NCBI RefSeq assembly: GCF_004027225.2
Contig: NC_044277.2
Coordinates: 94,500,283-94,564,282, forward strand
Origin: Strigops habroptila
Lineage: Eukaryota > Chordata > Aves > Psittaciformes > Psittacidae
Length of the DNA: 64,000 nt
Reading direction: 5' to 3'
Every line of letters starts with the position of its first letter. Position 1 is the stretch's first letter. Shown here piece after piece: positions 31,301-46,300 of this stretch. The notes under the pieces were generated by a model. It ran no database searches. It was given only the letters and a program-made list of their open reading frames with translations, and was not told where the DNA came from. The position numbers and the translations under genes are program-made.

Positions 31301-34300
31301 AAGAACTTCTAATCTTTTTAAACCCAAAACACTTCAGTTCTGAGCCTCCAGAGAGCTAGCTTCATCAATTTTCTACCACAGCAGAAGAAATTCACCTTTT
31401 AGAGTTATGAGTATAGCTTTTTTTTTTTGGTCATCTTAGAAAAGATTATTTTACAAGTAATTATGAGCTGTGAATGATTCAATGAAAATCACAAATCTTC
31501 CTCACACAGCAGGTTATCTTTGTACCTTATATCTGAGTAGGCTTGTATCTTCTGAACTTTGATATCTGAATCCAAAACATTCAGCAAGACAGCCAGTTGT
31601 CTCACCAGAGTGTCCTTCTGCTGTTCACTCAGCTGTCCCACTCCAACTTGCAGAATGAGCTCCACCAGGCCATTTCTTTTGGGATCTGGCAGAAAAAAAG
31701 AACATGCTATTCTTTCAGAGCCTGGCAAATATTTCAATACTAACTGAAGACAATACTGTATTTTCCTGCATAAGACCCATATCCCTTATAACCCAACCCT
31801 TTTGTGTTCTTAGAAAAGTACTCAAAAAAGCCTGGTGGGTCTAAGACAGCAACCCAGCTTATCAGTTGAAAGCAAGCACTTCAGCATGTGCTTCCATTCA
31901 GCATTAACACATTTCTGTGCAGAATAGCAACTTCTGTTCCCCTAAATGCTGTCATCTTAAGGTCAGAAGTAAGCACTAGGCGAGTCTAATTTTTAAGTTC
32001 CCTGCTAGTTAACTACTGTTGGCTACCACCCACAAAAAAGGGAGGCAAAGATGGACTCATATGGTAGCATGCAATACTCCGTGAGCAAGTCTAAATGAGG
32101 ATGGTCAACTTCAGAAATACCAAATATGTTTACCTTCACAAACTGAGGGTTCTGTTAAATAATATTTGGACTTCTAGAGTACCTTGCAAACAAAACAAGC
32201 TTCACAAATATCCAATGAGAATCCTGAGCCAATTATTGTGACTACATTCAACAATAAAGCATGGAACAGAAATAAAATCATTTTCCAGGAACCAGACAAG
32301 AAATCTCCAATTGACCCAAGATTTCAGGCTCATTTCCTGAAACCTCAACTTATCCTTCCAGCACACAGGCATTTATGCTGCATTTGAAAATAAGTCGACA
32401 CACGACCAATATCAAAACTATGAAAAGACAATTTAAAAACCCCTGAAATTCTTTGAGGTTTTTGTCCTTTGAGATGAAAAGAAGGAGGAAAACAAGCATA
32501 AAAACACTTTCAACCATCAAACACACAACTGCAGCATTTGTACCTAAACTTAATGTCCAGCTCCCATCTCCTTCTATTGCCTGAACTGATTAACAACCAG
32601 GAAAAAGAAACAGAAACATAAAGAAAGTATTAACTAGGAAGCATGATTTTTACTTATTTATGCTTCCAGTAAGGTAGTTAAGAATCCTGACATGTCTAAC
32701 ACACTCAACCCTACTGAGAGAACAGAAGAAGGTAGGGAGAGACCCGTTTGCTTTGTGTTTTAACTTGAGAGAATCTTGTCAACATTGAAATAAGTGAAAA
32801 GGAGAGCAAAGATGAGGTATTCACAACGTATCGATGACCTTTTAATTGTCATACCAGGCCGCACTTCAACAGTTGCTGAATCAACATCTGAGTCTCCTTT
32901 AGCATCTGTCACTTTCAAGTGAAAAGTATAGGTTCCTTCCACCAGGTTAGTTAGCTGCAGTACTGCCTCGTGGTCTGAGCCATGGATCACATCCTGGAAA
33001 AAAATTAGTACTGGAATGGTTATAGCCTCAGAGAAAGTTGCAGGTGTGACTATCAAGTAGGGTATCTGGTATGACGGTATGAATTCTTGCTTTGCTTTTG
33101 GGATAAATGTGACCTATCCACAGTTGATAGCAAAGTAATACAAATTTGGAAGCGACACTTACTGAGGGTGTCTGCACAGTATCAATATTTTAAAACCAAC
33201 AAAAAAACCTCAAAAAACACAAAACAAAAAAACCAAACAGGAAACCAAAACCCAACACATCAACAAAAAAAACCAAACAAAAAAAACCCCCAAAAAACCA
33301 AACAAACCACAAAACCAAAACCAACCCAAACAAAAAAACCCCAACCCAAACCAGGCAGAAACATTCTCAAGTACTCATCCACTTGAAAATCTGAGAGAGG
33401 TACATTATTATTTCTCAATTTTACTCTACTATCCTCAGTTCTGCTCTCTTCATTCCCAAATTACTTTCTTTCCTTGGAGTCCATATATTTCCAAACATCA
33501 TCTTCGCCAGCTATATTTAAGCTAAACCTGTTCAAATTTTCTCATACCCTCATGTGAATTGCTTCTGGAATCTTTGTTATCATTTTTCTCTTTCTCCTTT
33601 CCTGGTTCTTACCGATTTGCCACTATTTTCCTGACTGCAAAGAGCTGTACACAACGCTTTGCGCAGACAAGCAGGAAAAGTTATCGCAGTTATAGTAGCT
33701 GACACAAACTTCAGTTTATCATGAGGTACTTTTGCTGTCTGCCCACCTCAAAGAGCAGACTAACAGACTCCATTGGCCTAATGACCCAAGCTGTCCACTG
33801 TGGTCTGCCAGGCAAGGTATTTGCAGATCTAGCCCCAAACACCACTTTTCTCTTAAACTGCAAGTTTCGCCTCATGTGGTTCCAGACACAATTCCTTAGT
33901 CTTTATCAGTACTTTTTGTTCTCTCAGATCCTTCTGCCTTTGGAATATCTGGATTTCAGAAGATTTTCTCTCAGACACATTAGCTTGGTACTATCACCAA
34001 TTACTCCTAAAGAGACACAACTTTATTCTTCTGTTTCGAGTCTTTCCCAACTAGTTCCACACTGCTGGAAGTCCTCTTAGTCACCATATTCTGTTGCTGT
34101 ACCGAAAATATCACAAGCCCCTTGAACCAAAGCATAAGAGAGAGCAGGGGAGACAAACCAGAAACAGACACCATGCCTCAGAGCATTTTATGAATCATAC
34201 CTGCCTGCCCTGCCCTGCTGCACTGATGCTACATGCATAACAAGAACCGAATTCAACTTGTTACAACCTTCAAGAAACTTACCCCAGCTGCTGGGCTTTG

Positions 34301-37300
34301 ACCATCCCGAATCCACAAATACGACACGATCCCCTGGTCATCAGCAGACCTTGAGCCATCCAAGGTAATAGAGTTATTTGGAAGCACTAGAACATGTTTC
34401 CCACCAGCATGCGCCCGGGGTGGACTGTTGTTTTCTAGCCATAGAAATAGTGGAGGAGAAGGATTTGCTTTCAAAACATGCGAAATGTGACATGCCATTG
34501 CCAATACACCCACACTGCAATTCTTTACCCAAGGATTACAGGCAATAACAACAGAACCTTGTTTAAAAGGTACAGGGAAAGGATGAATGGGTATATAGAA
34601 TTTGGCTCCAGGATTATTACAACCTGACAAAAGCAGAGCTGCACCATGAGGAAAATACCAGTAAGAGGTACCATCCAAAAAGATCTTTTTCAGAAAGCAT
34701 TGTGGGGTACTCTATTTACAGTCTCACAATATCTTACGCATCAGATCTCAGTCAAGCATAAAGATTTTCTGCCTATTTAGAAACACAGCCCAGTATGAGA
34801 TCACCCTGCTGGGCTCTTCTCATTTTGAGAATCGCTTATTACCTAATAGAAGCTTGTGTAAGGTCTTGTATCTTCACAGGCAAATGTTAATCAGGAAACT
34901 CAGAGTAAACCCAGTTCCCAAATGCTTTTTGCTTACCGCTAGCACTGAAATTAAGGCATGCATTGGGAGTACAGCCAAAAAACAATAAAGAAACATGAAC
35001 ATATTCTCTTTCCAGAAACCAGACATCACTGACTTTTGTTTAAAACACAACTGATAAGACAGAGCTCCAGGAAGCTGTGAGGCTGAGTAAAATACCTTGC
35101 CAGTCTGAATATTAAATTGGACATAAATAACTCAATTCTGGACAGATCTCCAGGGCATTGGCTGTGAGTGTTCCTTAGAAAAGCACAGAGTTCTCTGTGG
35201 TACAAGTGATGATCTTGCCTCTTCCAAATAAACCAGTTGATTAAACTTGGCTACTAGACCACTGAATATTTTTAATATTGAACCTGTGACTGTTGTCAGT
35301 ACATACTGTGACTGCACTTCACAGTGTGAATGAAACCATGAGACACATTTGGGCAGAGCTGTTGTCATGTATTTCTGTCTGAACACTGAACTGAAACTCT
35401 AAAACAGTTTAACCAATGATGCACATGGGTAAAACTGAGTCCATCTTCCCCAAGATGCACCTGGGTTGGAGCAATCCCAAGCACCAATACAGACTGGGTG
35501 GAAACAGTACTGAGAGCACCCCTGAAGAAAAAGACTTGGGGTGTTGGTTGACAAGATGGTCAACATCACCCAGCAGTGTGCACTTGCAGCCCAGAAAGCA
35601 AACCATGTCCTGGGCTGCATCAAAAGGATCATGACCAGCAGGTCAAAGAAGGTGATTCTCCCACTCTACTCCATTTTCAAGAAGTCAGCATCTAAGATTC
35701 TAACAGTTTTATTATCATTTCATACATGTTATAGGTACCATACTTGCAGAGCCAGAGTATATCACTCCCCTCAAAAAAAACCCAACAAAGTATGCAACAG
35801 AAAGCCAAGCACTGGAACAAACAAGATTTGAAATGTATTATGCCACCTTTTTTGGAGGGAGGTATAGACCTATGGAGATTGCTAAAATCACTCCCTAAGG
35901 AACAACATGAGGCAAAAGATGGTTGGATTATCATCACCTCCAAACTTGAGAATGCAACATAAGTCAAAGCTATGAAATCTGTGAGGAGCACCCTACAGTA
36001 CCTCTGTCAGAGCAATGAAGCTGGCAAAGAGTCTAGAGCACAAGTCTTATAAGAAGTGGCTGAGGGAACTGGGATTGTTTAGCTGGGAGAAAAGGAGGCT
36101 CAAGGGAGAACTTATCACTCTCTACAACTATCTCATAGGAGGCTGTAGCGAGGGGGGTGTCAGTCTCCTCTCCCAAATGCCAAGTGACAGGATGAGAGGA
36201 AATGGCCTCAAGTTCTGCTAGTGGAGGTTCAGATTGGATATGAAAAAAAAAAAAAAATTTATTCACCGAGAGGGTCATCAACCACTCCTGGAGGTATTCA
36301 AAAGATGTGCAGATGTGGCATTTAGGGAGTGGTTTAGTGGTAGATTTGGCGGTGCTAGGTTGATGGATGGACGTGATGACCTTAAAAGGTTTTTTCCAAC
36401 CTAGGTGATTCTGTGATCTCATGCAATAGGTATTATTACCCTAAAGCCACTTCTACAGCATGCTTGTTGGGGTGAAAAAAAAAAAAACCAACCAAAACCA
36501 AACCCACCATAGCAACAGCTTACCTATATCAAAAATCCCAAATAAATACAGGTTTTTTACTGTTAAGTTTTTAAGAGGAAATTGGTATACTCTGAGACCT
36601 CACTTCTTGGATATTACTTAAAACCCACAGTAAAATTGCTTCTCTGCTCAAAGCTTAACTTTAAAACGTTTTCATTTTATTCTCAGTGAAATAGACACAC
36701 CATGGGCAAAAATAGTATTTTGGAGCATTCTTATTACAACTAATTCTGCATATATTGAACTTTAAAAAAGCTTTCAGTAAGTGAAGTTAACACTACCAGT
36801 CACTCACTACACTTTACCATAAAACAGCAGTTAACTCTTCCTGAATACCCTCGAAACATTACAACCAAATATATTCTGTCAGTGATTAAATGAACTGGCA
36901 AGTTGCCTACCGTATTCTAAGAAGCAGCAACTAGGCTTACCTTCCTTCACAGTAATAGATAGCACAGATGCACTGCTTAAGCCCTGTTGGTCCTTCACGG
37001 TCAGCCTGAAGCGATAGGTACCAACCTGAAGACCAGTCACAGTTGCTATTGCTTTGTCACCATTTTCCATCTGTACAGAGCTTGGTCCACTGAAACAAAG
37101 CAACCCCCCCAAAAAATAATTAAATAATTATTCTTGCAGCAGTATCGATCATGCCATTTGCTTTTATGTATATTGTAGTTTTACTGCCCCTTGTAAGCAC
37201 TGGTGGTTAAAGAACTATGGGACATGAGTTTAGTTCAGAGAATTAATAAATCCATTTTTTTTCAAGACAATCAAAGCACCTGAGCATTCCATACCCATTT

Positions 37301-40300
37301 ATTAGAAGTAGAAAATGCACCCCAGAAGTTCAACCTCACCACTGTACTATTTCATGGGAGCATACAAACCCTGTTGCTTGAACAGCCACTCACAACATGC
37401 ACAGGCTGCTGAACAAACCTCCTCCTGTACCATGCATGAGCTAATACCTTGTCGTTTTATTAAGGATCAACTAGTTTTGCACATAAGCATACAGTTAAAC
37501 TTTTGTAAAACATTTTCAATCATCATTCAAGAGTGTCACCTACTATCAAAAACTGTTAAACTCAGGTTTAACAGATTGTCAATTTATTATTCAACAAATA
37601 AGCCACTGAGAAATCCTAGTTCTAAGCACTGATGGGAAAACTTTGTATATTGCTGGATACCCAAACCTGTTAGTTGCTTTTTAACAGGAGACATGGAAGT
37701 TCCTGTCATTTTCGCTTAACTTTATAACAGTAAGCCTCAAAATGACACATTGCAAAACATGGAAAGCTTATGCAATCTCTGCCTAAGATGAACTTAAAAT
37801 TCGTATCATCCTACTACCACCTGAGCAGCAACATTCTCAAAGCAGTTCTCCAACAGTCTATCGCCCACCACAATGGCATAAGAGGTTCTGGCACCCAATC
37901 ACTTTCACTTCGTTCTTTATTCTACTGGAGAGTCATAAAATCTCTAGATACCTGATATTTTCCCAGTGATAGAAGACAATGCCTTGGTCATCTTGGCTTT
38001 TGCTTCCATCCAGTGTAGTGCTTTCTACTGGGAAGGTCAATTCCTTGTCAGGGCCAGCCACTGCTACTGGAGGACTATTATTTTCTGTAAAAAGTAATAC
38101 TTAGTGTATGATATTTTCTAGGTAGTTACTGGCAAGGACTGCCAATCATAACAAAGATTTTACAGAGAATATTATATTACAAATTTGATATATTGGCTCA
38201 AAGGTACAAATCACAAGCACAATGTGCACAAGCCAGCAGAAAATACTAGGTGGGTGAGAGCAGCTCTGCAACAGGCCAAATCCCACAGCAAATACTTCCC
38301 TTTTCTTACAGTCATATCTGAAAGTACATGCTCCCAAAATTCTGCAGTGTGCTCAATGCATCATATGAAATGTTTTGTAACAAGAGTAGTGGGGTATTTT
38401 CCTGGTTCCACTACTGCTTCAAAATCACCCACACAAATATGGGCCTCTGCCCTTGAAGAAGATACTGGCGCAGGTTTCTGCTGCTCAAGGTCAGCACAAT
38501 GCCACTAAGTTAATGCCAGTTTAGAGCCTTTGCAGATTTAGTGCAGACACATATAACCTATTATTCTGTTTCAACCTATGCTTTTGTGGCAAGGTAAAAC
38601 GAATAATGCTACTATTTTCCTGAATATTTATTTACCCTTAGACCTGACTTCAGCAATAGCATCCTTCTAGTTCCACACTACAATGGGTCTAAAAGACACC
38701 ACCATAAGCCGTACTTCCAATTCACATTCTTGATTTCCACAGTAAATGCCCACTGTGAAGTTTTCCCAGAAGGGGTCATCTACAAAAAGATGTAAGCAAG
38801 AACAGGAAGATAAAATGTTGCCCCATGCTGGAATGCGAGACCTTCAGATGGGCAGAACAGGCCACTTTGGATGCAATAGGCAAACACATTAAAAACAAAA
38901 CAAAAAAAAAAAGAAGGGGGTGTGTGTGCATACAATATCTCATGAGTCCCTGACCATTTGGGCCCATTCATCACTCAGCTCCCAAATCTAAACAAATGTG
39001 CGAAACATGCAGCACATGAAAATTCCTTGCTTGATGCTTTTCCCTAGAAAGTACAATGCAATTCTAGTGAGAATTCAAACTACCCAAGGATTCTCGAAGG
39101 AGAACTGCAAAACCATAAGGAAACTGAGCGAAGCACCGACTGATACTCTGAGCAACTTTGCAAAACAGACTTTGTAGTCTATTACAAGAGCCCCATTTCA
39201 GCTTTTAGATAGACACTCAATCACATCCCTGTGCCGGCTGCATTACATAATCAGGCCAGCATAAGCACTCAGCATCATCACCTGGACTTTCTATGACTCT
39301 ACACTTGTTTTAAATGTTTGCTTTGACAGAAAATGGAGGTGGAAGAGTCCTTGAGGCATGGATACAGGACATTCAGGCTGTCATCTCAGCAGTGCAATGC
39401 GGGGAGATGATGTATTCGAGGACAGTGCTAAGACATCAGGCTGACCACCCCTGAGGGACCCAGACATGCCTGCAGCTGACTTACCAGGCTGTACGATCAG
39501 TGTGACCTCAGCTGTGGACCGCTGCCTCGCAGAGTCTGTGACAGTCAGCTGAAACGTATAATCTCCTTCCTGCATTGCAGATAACTGGAGGTACGGCGTC
39601 CGCACTCCCTACACGACATTTATAAAGACAGAGAATCCGAGATAAACAGAAATTCTCATGGATTATGAAAGGTCTTACAGAGCAAATATGAAGAAAAAAT
39701 ACAATTTGTTTTAATTCATCAATACAGTGTTCGAGCAAGCAGTTTAAGCATCTTGTAGACAAAGAGGAAACTGAAAGTTTGATGCACAGATGTACGCATT
39801 CACTATTGCAACTGTCCCTATCAACCCGGAGAAATATTTATAGACAATAAACTTTAATCTCTTCTAGTATAATTGCTGCATTGTTTCTGAACCACAATAA
39901 TTGTGAGACACGTGGGATGTTAACTTTTTCAATTAGGAAATTTCAATGACGGAAATTACTACATCTTATTCCATTTCCTTAGAGATATTTTAAAACCAAA
40001 CATCATGACATTCTTTAATATATTTATAAAAACTGTTAAATGCAAAACCAAGCTTGGCTTGATCCCAGTCAGATAGGCTTTTGGAAAAAACATATTAAAC
40101 AAGGCAACACTGTCCTGAGTATACTCTTCCAGCCGTATTAGTTGGTATCTATTATAAGCTCATAAAATAACTGGGCCCAGTTACAGGTCCTTTTGCTAAT
40201 AAAGTGAGCATTTGTGACATGTCTCATATGAGGAATAACAAATCACAACACAAGTAGGTGATTGGGTTTTTTACAAATATAAGAACTAATGATTAACTAA

Positions 40301-43300
40301 CCAGCAAAGATACTTGTTAAATTGAGCTCTAACCATGGATACCATGTAACACACCTGAGACCAGCATCTTCAGCTTCAGGGAAATGAAAAAGATTACTAG
40401 ACTTTTGAAAAGAAACTGTAAAATGCTCTTGCACTTCCACATTACACACCCAATGAATCCACTATTAGGTATCTTGGTCATTCCCTTCTTCCACAGTAAG
40501 GCTGCTTTAAGACTGAACAGCTCTCGAAAGCTACAAGTTCGGGTCGCATGGATGCTTTTGGAAAGTCTTTGTTACGGTAAATGAACAAAAATAAGCCATT
40601 ATGCTATAAGGCCTTCCATAGTTTTCTAATTACCTCTACAGTATAGGCTTGCATCAATATTATTCCATTCCTAAACAGAGCTACAAACTGATCTCTTTCA
40701 AGTTCTGAAGGTCTAAAGCATTTGCGATATCAGAGAAATCAGGCCTCAAAAAATGGCTGAGTTTCAACTGGCTTCATTACATTAAGTACCTTAACTGCCT
40801 ACAGAGTTACAAGAATCTCCAACTGAGTGCAAGTTCATTGAAATTTTTTATTAAATATCCTCAGATTAAAAAAAACAACGCAGCCATGAAAATAAGAGAA
40901 TAAATTCAGTTGGCCTTTGCAGGAAACCCAAGTTTTAGTGAGCATAAAAAGAACACTAAAGAGAATGGCTGCATAACACTGCCAAAAGTCTTGCCACCTT
41001 TCACTCACAGAATTAAGCTTCTGAGTCCTACTTTCTCCAGGAGAAAGTGCTACAATAAAATCCTGACCATCCCCTACATTCTTGCAAAACCAGTTTTCAG
41101 CATTTCCAGTATCTCAGAAGATGGAAACCTGTGGAGCTCTTGGAGCTCTGGGGTCCAAGGACAGACACTGTGAACTTGGAAGTCTTTCCAAACCACCAGG
41201 GAACAAACAACAGCAGGAATCAGAAATGGCCACAAGGTATGAAAAGAGAGAAGGAATTAAAAGTAGTATCTATGATAGCTGAATGATAGCTGAATACATC
41301 AGAGAGGAGCAACAAAAAAAAGTAACAGCATCCGAGATATTTTAGTGCTTCTGAGTAGTTACTTAGGTATGTACTTGCTCGTGTGAGAGGCAAAAATGAA
41401 AGAGTTTTCCAATCCTACGCAAGGAGAAACAGACATACCTGCATTGCTACAACCTTTCCTTTGCTTTTGGGACTGAGCGACCACTCATAGCTGACAATTT
41501 CATGGTCATCGCTGCTCTGGTTTCCATTCAGCGTGATGAAGTTCTGGGGCAAGGTGACTGCCTGATTAGGTCCCGCATTGGCAATAGGTGGGTAATCCAC
41601 TGGTTTGTTGACACTCAGAGATGCAATGGTAGAGTTGGCTGCTCCATCTGAATCAATCACCGTGAGCCTACAACAGGAAAAACAATATCAGATATCTGTT
41701 CAGATGGACTTCTGTCAAGTCCTAAGTTCAAAGGTTAACTTTTCCTGGCACTTTTTCAAACATCACCTAAGACAGACCCACCAATTATATTATACGAACT
41801 TCCGCTTCAGAAGCACATATCCCTCCACTAAGTAGGAAAGAAATTCAGAAAACTCTTTAAAAAAAAAAAAAAAACAAACCACAGCTTTCAACCTTTAAGG
41901 AAAAATAATAATAAAAAGCCTAGCTATTCTGGATCCCAAATGAAATCCTTTCCCTGCAGTCAATGGCAACTTCATCAAACTTGCATCTGTTTGAGGCAAA
42001 TTCTTTAAAAAATTTATTTGGAAAACACAAAGGATTTGACTCATCAGCCACCGTGTAACAGTCCCAGTTAGCACCTACAGCCAAGAGTACTCTGGATGTT
42101 CAGAAGCTCTGCTTATAGCATACCAGCAGTTCTTAAATTCTTATTGCTTTGTGACACACTAATTTTAGTGTAGCTCATATTTCTGACGATGTCAAGTCAC
42201 AAAACTAAAAAAGTACAGGGTTTAAAAAATCCACTATTGCCTCTCAGAAACACAATGACAAATCATCTTAACATGAGCCTGCTGCAGACATGTCTGCATC
42301 ACGACACGATCTTTCATCACGAAAGTGATGAAAAGTCTGCCTCAACAGTATGGTAACTGACTATGTCTCTAATTCACCTCTTCTGAAAATCGCATACAGC
42401 TGTCCACATGGAATGGAACCACTCTTGAAGCCTTTCCCAAGTGGGAACAAAACTAGTCCTCATTATTTCTATCATTAGGGAATAAATACTTTTGCAGGGG
42501 GTACGCATCCATGTGTATCAGGAACACTGGATTTTCTTGACCAGCTCATTTCCTGTAAGCTTGAATGCACTGCTCTATTGTCCAAGTACCTCAGCCTTCC
42601 CTAGAGGTGCACAGATACAGCAAGTGATTTCTTAATTCCCTAGGGTTTGGAACACACCTGAGAGCATTGCTTGTAAGCAAGCTCTGCCCTTTTTAATACA
42701 GAAAAAAATGCTATGCTCCTTTCTGCCAGTGTACAATATGGAACAATTCCAGTAAAGAACACAGAATAAAAGTTGAAGTTATGCAATTTTTCTTGAAGCT
42801 TATGCAAAGCACCACATTTAACATACATGTATGCTGACTTCAACATTCTGCTGATGCTACACTGACACACAATATATTGACTAGGAGGCTGTTGCCCACC
42901 GGCAGCCAAATAACCCAGGCTGGATCAGCAGGAAGTCTGCCTCTGTGCAGATTAGGCTTTAAGTTAAAAAGCTCAGAAAATGAACTCTGATTTTAATTAA
43001 AGCACCCAGAACCAAAAATGTTGCTTCCATTGTCTGGACAAAATCCAGCTTCAGCAATGAATAGAGGGAAACAGTAGCACAGCAAAGGCTTTTATGAAGA
43101 ACAGAATGACTCTTATTAAAATTAGCACAACAATGCCTTGCAAGGATCAGTCTCCCAATATTGTTCTGTCTGCCACTACCCTTCAGGGGATGACTTTCAC
43201 AGCCTGACTGCAGTTTCATCTCAGCGCACTTGCCAACTTCTATGGAAGGGCCCAGGGGGGTGAGGGTGTTTTGCATAACTTTGTGCTGTAATGTATCAAT

Positions 43301-46300
43301 ACACCAGTATTACAAAATCACTGCAAGCACTTTTTAACAAAATTGCTCCCTATGTCTCTCCACTGTGCAAAATGAAGGTTAACAGCATGCAGAAAAAAAA
43401 ATTGTTTAGTTTTTTTTGCTTGTTTGTTTGAGGGTGTGCATGTGAGCACAAGAGAAACAAACATCTAGCTCACATCACAGAAATAGTTAAAACCCCAAAG
43501 GAAAGCATCTGTGCAGATACCTGAAAGTGTAGTTCCCAGGAACAAGGTTAGACAAGTGCAAGACAGGTGTGTCAGCAGATGCCTTCTGCTCTCGCAAAGG
43601 ACCTTTAATTTCCTCCCAGTGGTAACTCACTATCTTCATATCATCAACACTTTCTATATTCATTAAAGAAAAACATATCAGTTTCTTGTAGAAATTGCTG
43701 GAATGAATATTAATGTCTTTCATGCACTGATCCCTGTTTTTCTACAATTATCTTTTCAAGCATATTTGAAGAAGCTTCATGTACAATAGCTGTTAAACCA
43801 CATATTCCAAGCTACATTTGGTATGGTTTATCTAAAAAACAAAAAATTCTTCACACACACAAATAAAAGTCAGTCGCAGAGTCTGCACAGTCTGCTCTCA
43901 GTAATTATGAACAGAATTATGACGCTTCATCATACCCTACATGACAGCTCTCTATCTCTGCCCCAGCCGTGCTGGCACAGAGGCTTTCTGGGCAGGGCAG
44001 GAAGAAGCTGTAAGAGTAGCTGCTGTTTGAACGCAGCAGCCTCTGACACACTGCATCTCAATCCCCAGGTGGAAGGCTGCATTTTATCACTTTTTTTTAT
44101 TAAAATAATTTATAACTGGACTCAAATCCCCAAAACAAATTCAGGGAACTTCTGAGTGAAAAGAAGGAATTTCACTTGTAATTGACTACAATAACATTAT
44201 AACTGTACATAAAAAAATAGAGAATATAAGCACAGGAGGGTCCAGTACATACGACTGCCATCAATGAAGGTAGATGTTGTAGGCAAAGAAACTTCTTGTA
44301 CTTTGGGTGAAGCAATGGCAACAGGCGGCTGGTTAACTCTGACTGCTGTGAGAAAGATGAGAGGTGAAGGAAAAAGAAAAAAAAGAAAGAAAGAAAGAAA
44401 GAAAAAAAAAAAGTAGTGAAAGCCTAGGTCAAATTAATGTGTTGACTCTACAGATCAATAGTCCCCAGTGATTTAAATGTAGGATTGACAGCTTTGCAGC
44501 AGCACCTGCCTGTCCTCTTTGGGCAAGGGAGAGAAAAGATGGCTGAAGTACAGCGCACTGATGCAGCAGTCTTCTGCTGCAGCCACTTCTAACTGGTATA
44601 ATTTAGATTAGACCTGTGCACTGTAACTTGCAGCTAGAGCTGGTTCAGCACCTAATTGCTGTTCCCAGCTGTACTGGAGAAGGAGACCATAAAAGGTGGC
44701 ATGATGCTATCTCAGGCCTTGCCTGAGAAGGGTACAAGACCAGAAAGCATCTAAACACAATGAGCCAGCAACTCTACTTCCTTAAAGTGCTTTATAGACA
44801 CCAAAATAGGCAACATCTCTGCATGATTGGACTACCAGATGCCCTTGGCAGACAGTAAATGACAGACTGTTAGATAAGCATGTTGTACAACTACTTGTGT
44901 TGAAGAAATTAATTTCATTATTTTAGGCAACTGATTTACCTGGTTTGACTGAGACATTTACAAAACCTTCGCCAAAGGCACTTTCACCAGAAACCGTCAC
45001 TTTGAAGGCATAAAGTCCCACTGATAACTGAGACAAACGCAGAACAAATTGGGTTACATGTCAAATTACACAAAAGCAGTATGCACAAATCTGCTAGTCA
45101 TGTTGTAAACAGAGAAAAATCTGGATATCCGAAACCTAAAGCTCCTTTTATAGATACATACACCAAAGGCTACTAGTCACTGTCCAGAAGTGAGAAATAC
45201 AAAGCCAAAACTTAGGAATTTTTATTCTACGTTAGAAAATTATTAGAGCACTCTAAAGAAAAAAAAGACACTTCTAATCTGGCAAAGATTTGGTGACACA
45301 TGCAAGTGGAGAGACTCCTTGAATCAAGGCGCCCTTTCCCACATGTTAGATTTGAAAGGACTGCAGAAACACACTGAGCCTGAGCTTACAGCTCACTTAC
45401 ATGAGAAAGCTTCAAGGTCTGGCTGTGCCTGCGCTCCATTTCACCACCATAGTCAGCAGGGTGACTGATTAAGCTCCACTCATAGGTGTAGGCTGTTTCT
45501 AAGAGCAGTAACACAGCATAACAGTAATTAGCTTTGCCTTCTAAATAAGTCCAGGAAACAAAGAAATCAAGTTCACTATCCATCAGATAAAACGCTACAG
45601 TAGGAAATCATGACTGCTACTGTTTAAGCCTGCAAAATGAAGCAGTATGAACACATGTTACACTTCCACAGTGATTTGTAACTGCTTTACCATCCAAGTA
45701 TATAATGGACTTCACAAACAAATGACTTTACAAAACCCAGCTTCACGTGAAGTGAATGTGTTTTACATGCCTGTGAAATATGTATTCCTTGCTGCTGCAG
45801 TTCAGAAGCTGGTAGTTTTAAGGTAAATGCTGCATTCAGAAGCTACTTCCCCCATTTACAGCAAGATACTATAACCTGAGTCACTTTATCTTTTGGTAAA
45901 AACTACAGACTTTCTATTGAACCATCTGGCTAATCTGGTTCAGGTTCTGAAAATAAAAGCCACTAAAAAAAAAATAGATAAACCTCCAAAATCCAAAGGA
46001 GGAAATCCCCCCCTGCAGTTAGAGCCACCAAAAAAAAGTACCAGTAGGAGATGAGAAGGATGGTTTTATCCTGAGACATTCACATAAATCAGGACTTGTG
46101 TGCATCTACAGGTTGGTAGTGCATGCATCTCCTTGTACGCTAAGGCCATTCAACTCACCTGTAGGTGGTGGTGGGACAACAAAGGCATTCAGTTCAACCT
46201 CATTTTTGGGTAGCATCACTTGTATGTTATCTCCAGCAGACACAATAAGTTCTTTTACTGTATCTAAGACAGAATGAGTACATTATGTTTTAACAGATGG

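Noticed and set aside
31760-31850. 'gtattttcctgcataagacc' resembling the end of a hAT-type DNA transposon
   Set aside because: There is no matching inverted end or target duplication.
33721-34080. 119-codon plus-strand ORF
   Set aside because: It lies in a KIAA0319 intron and its Phe/Leu/Ser-rich translation is typical of chance ORFs in pyrimidine-rich DNA.
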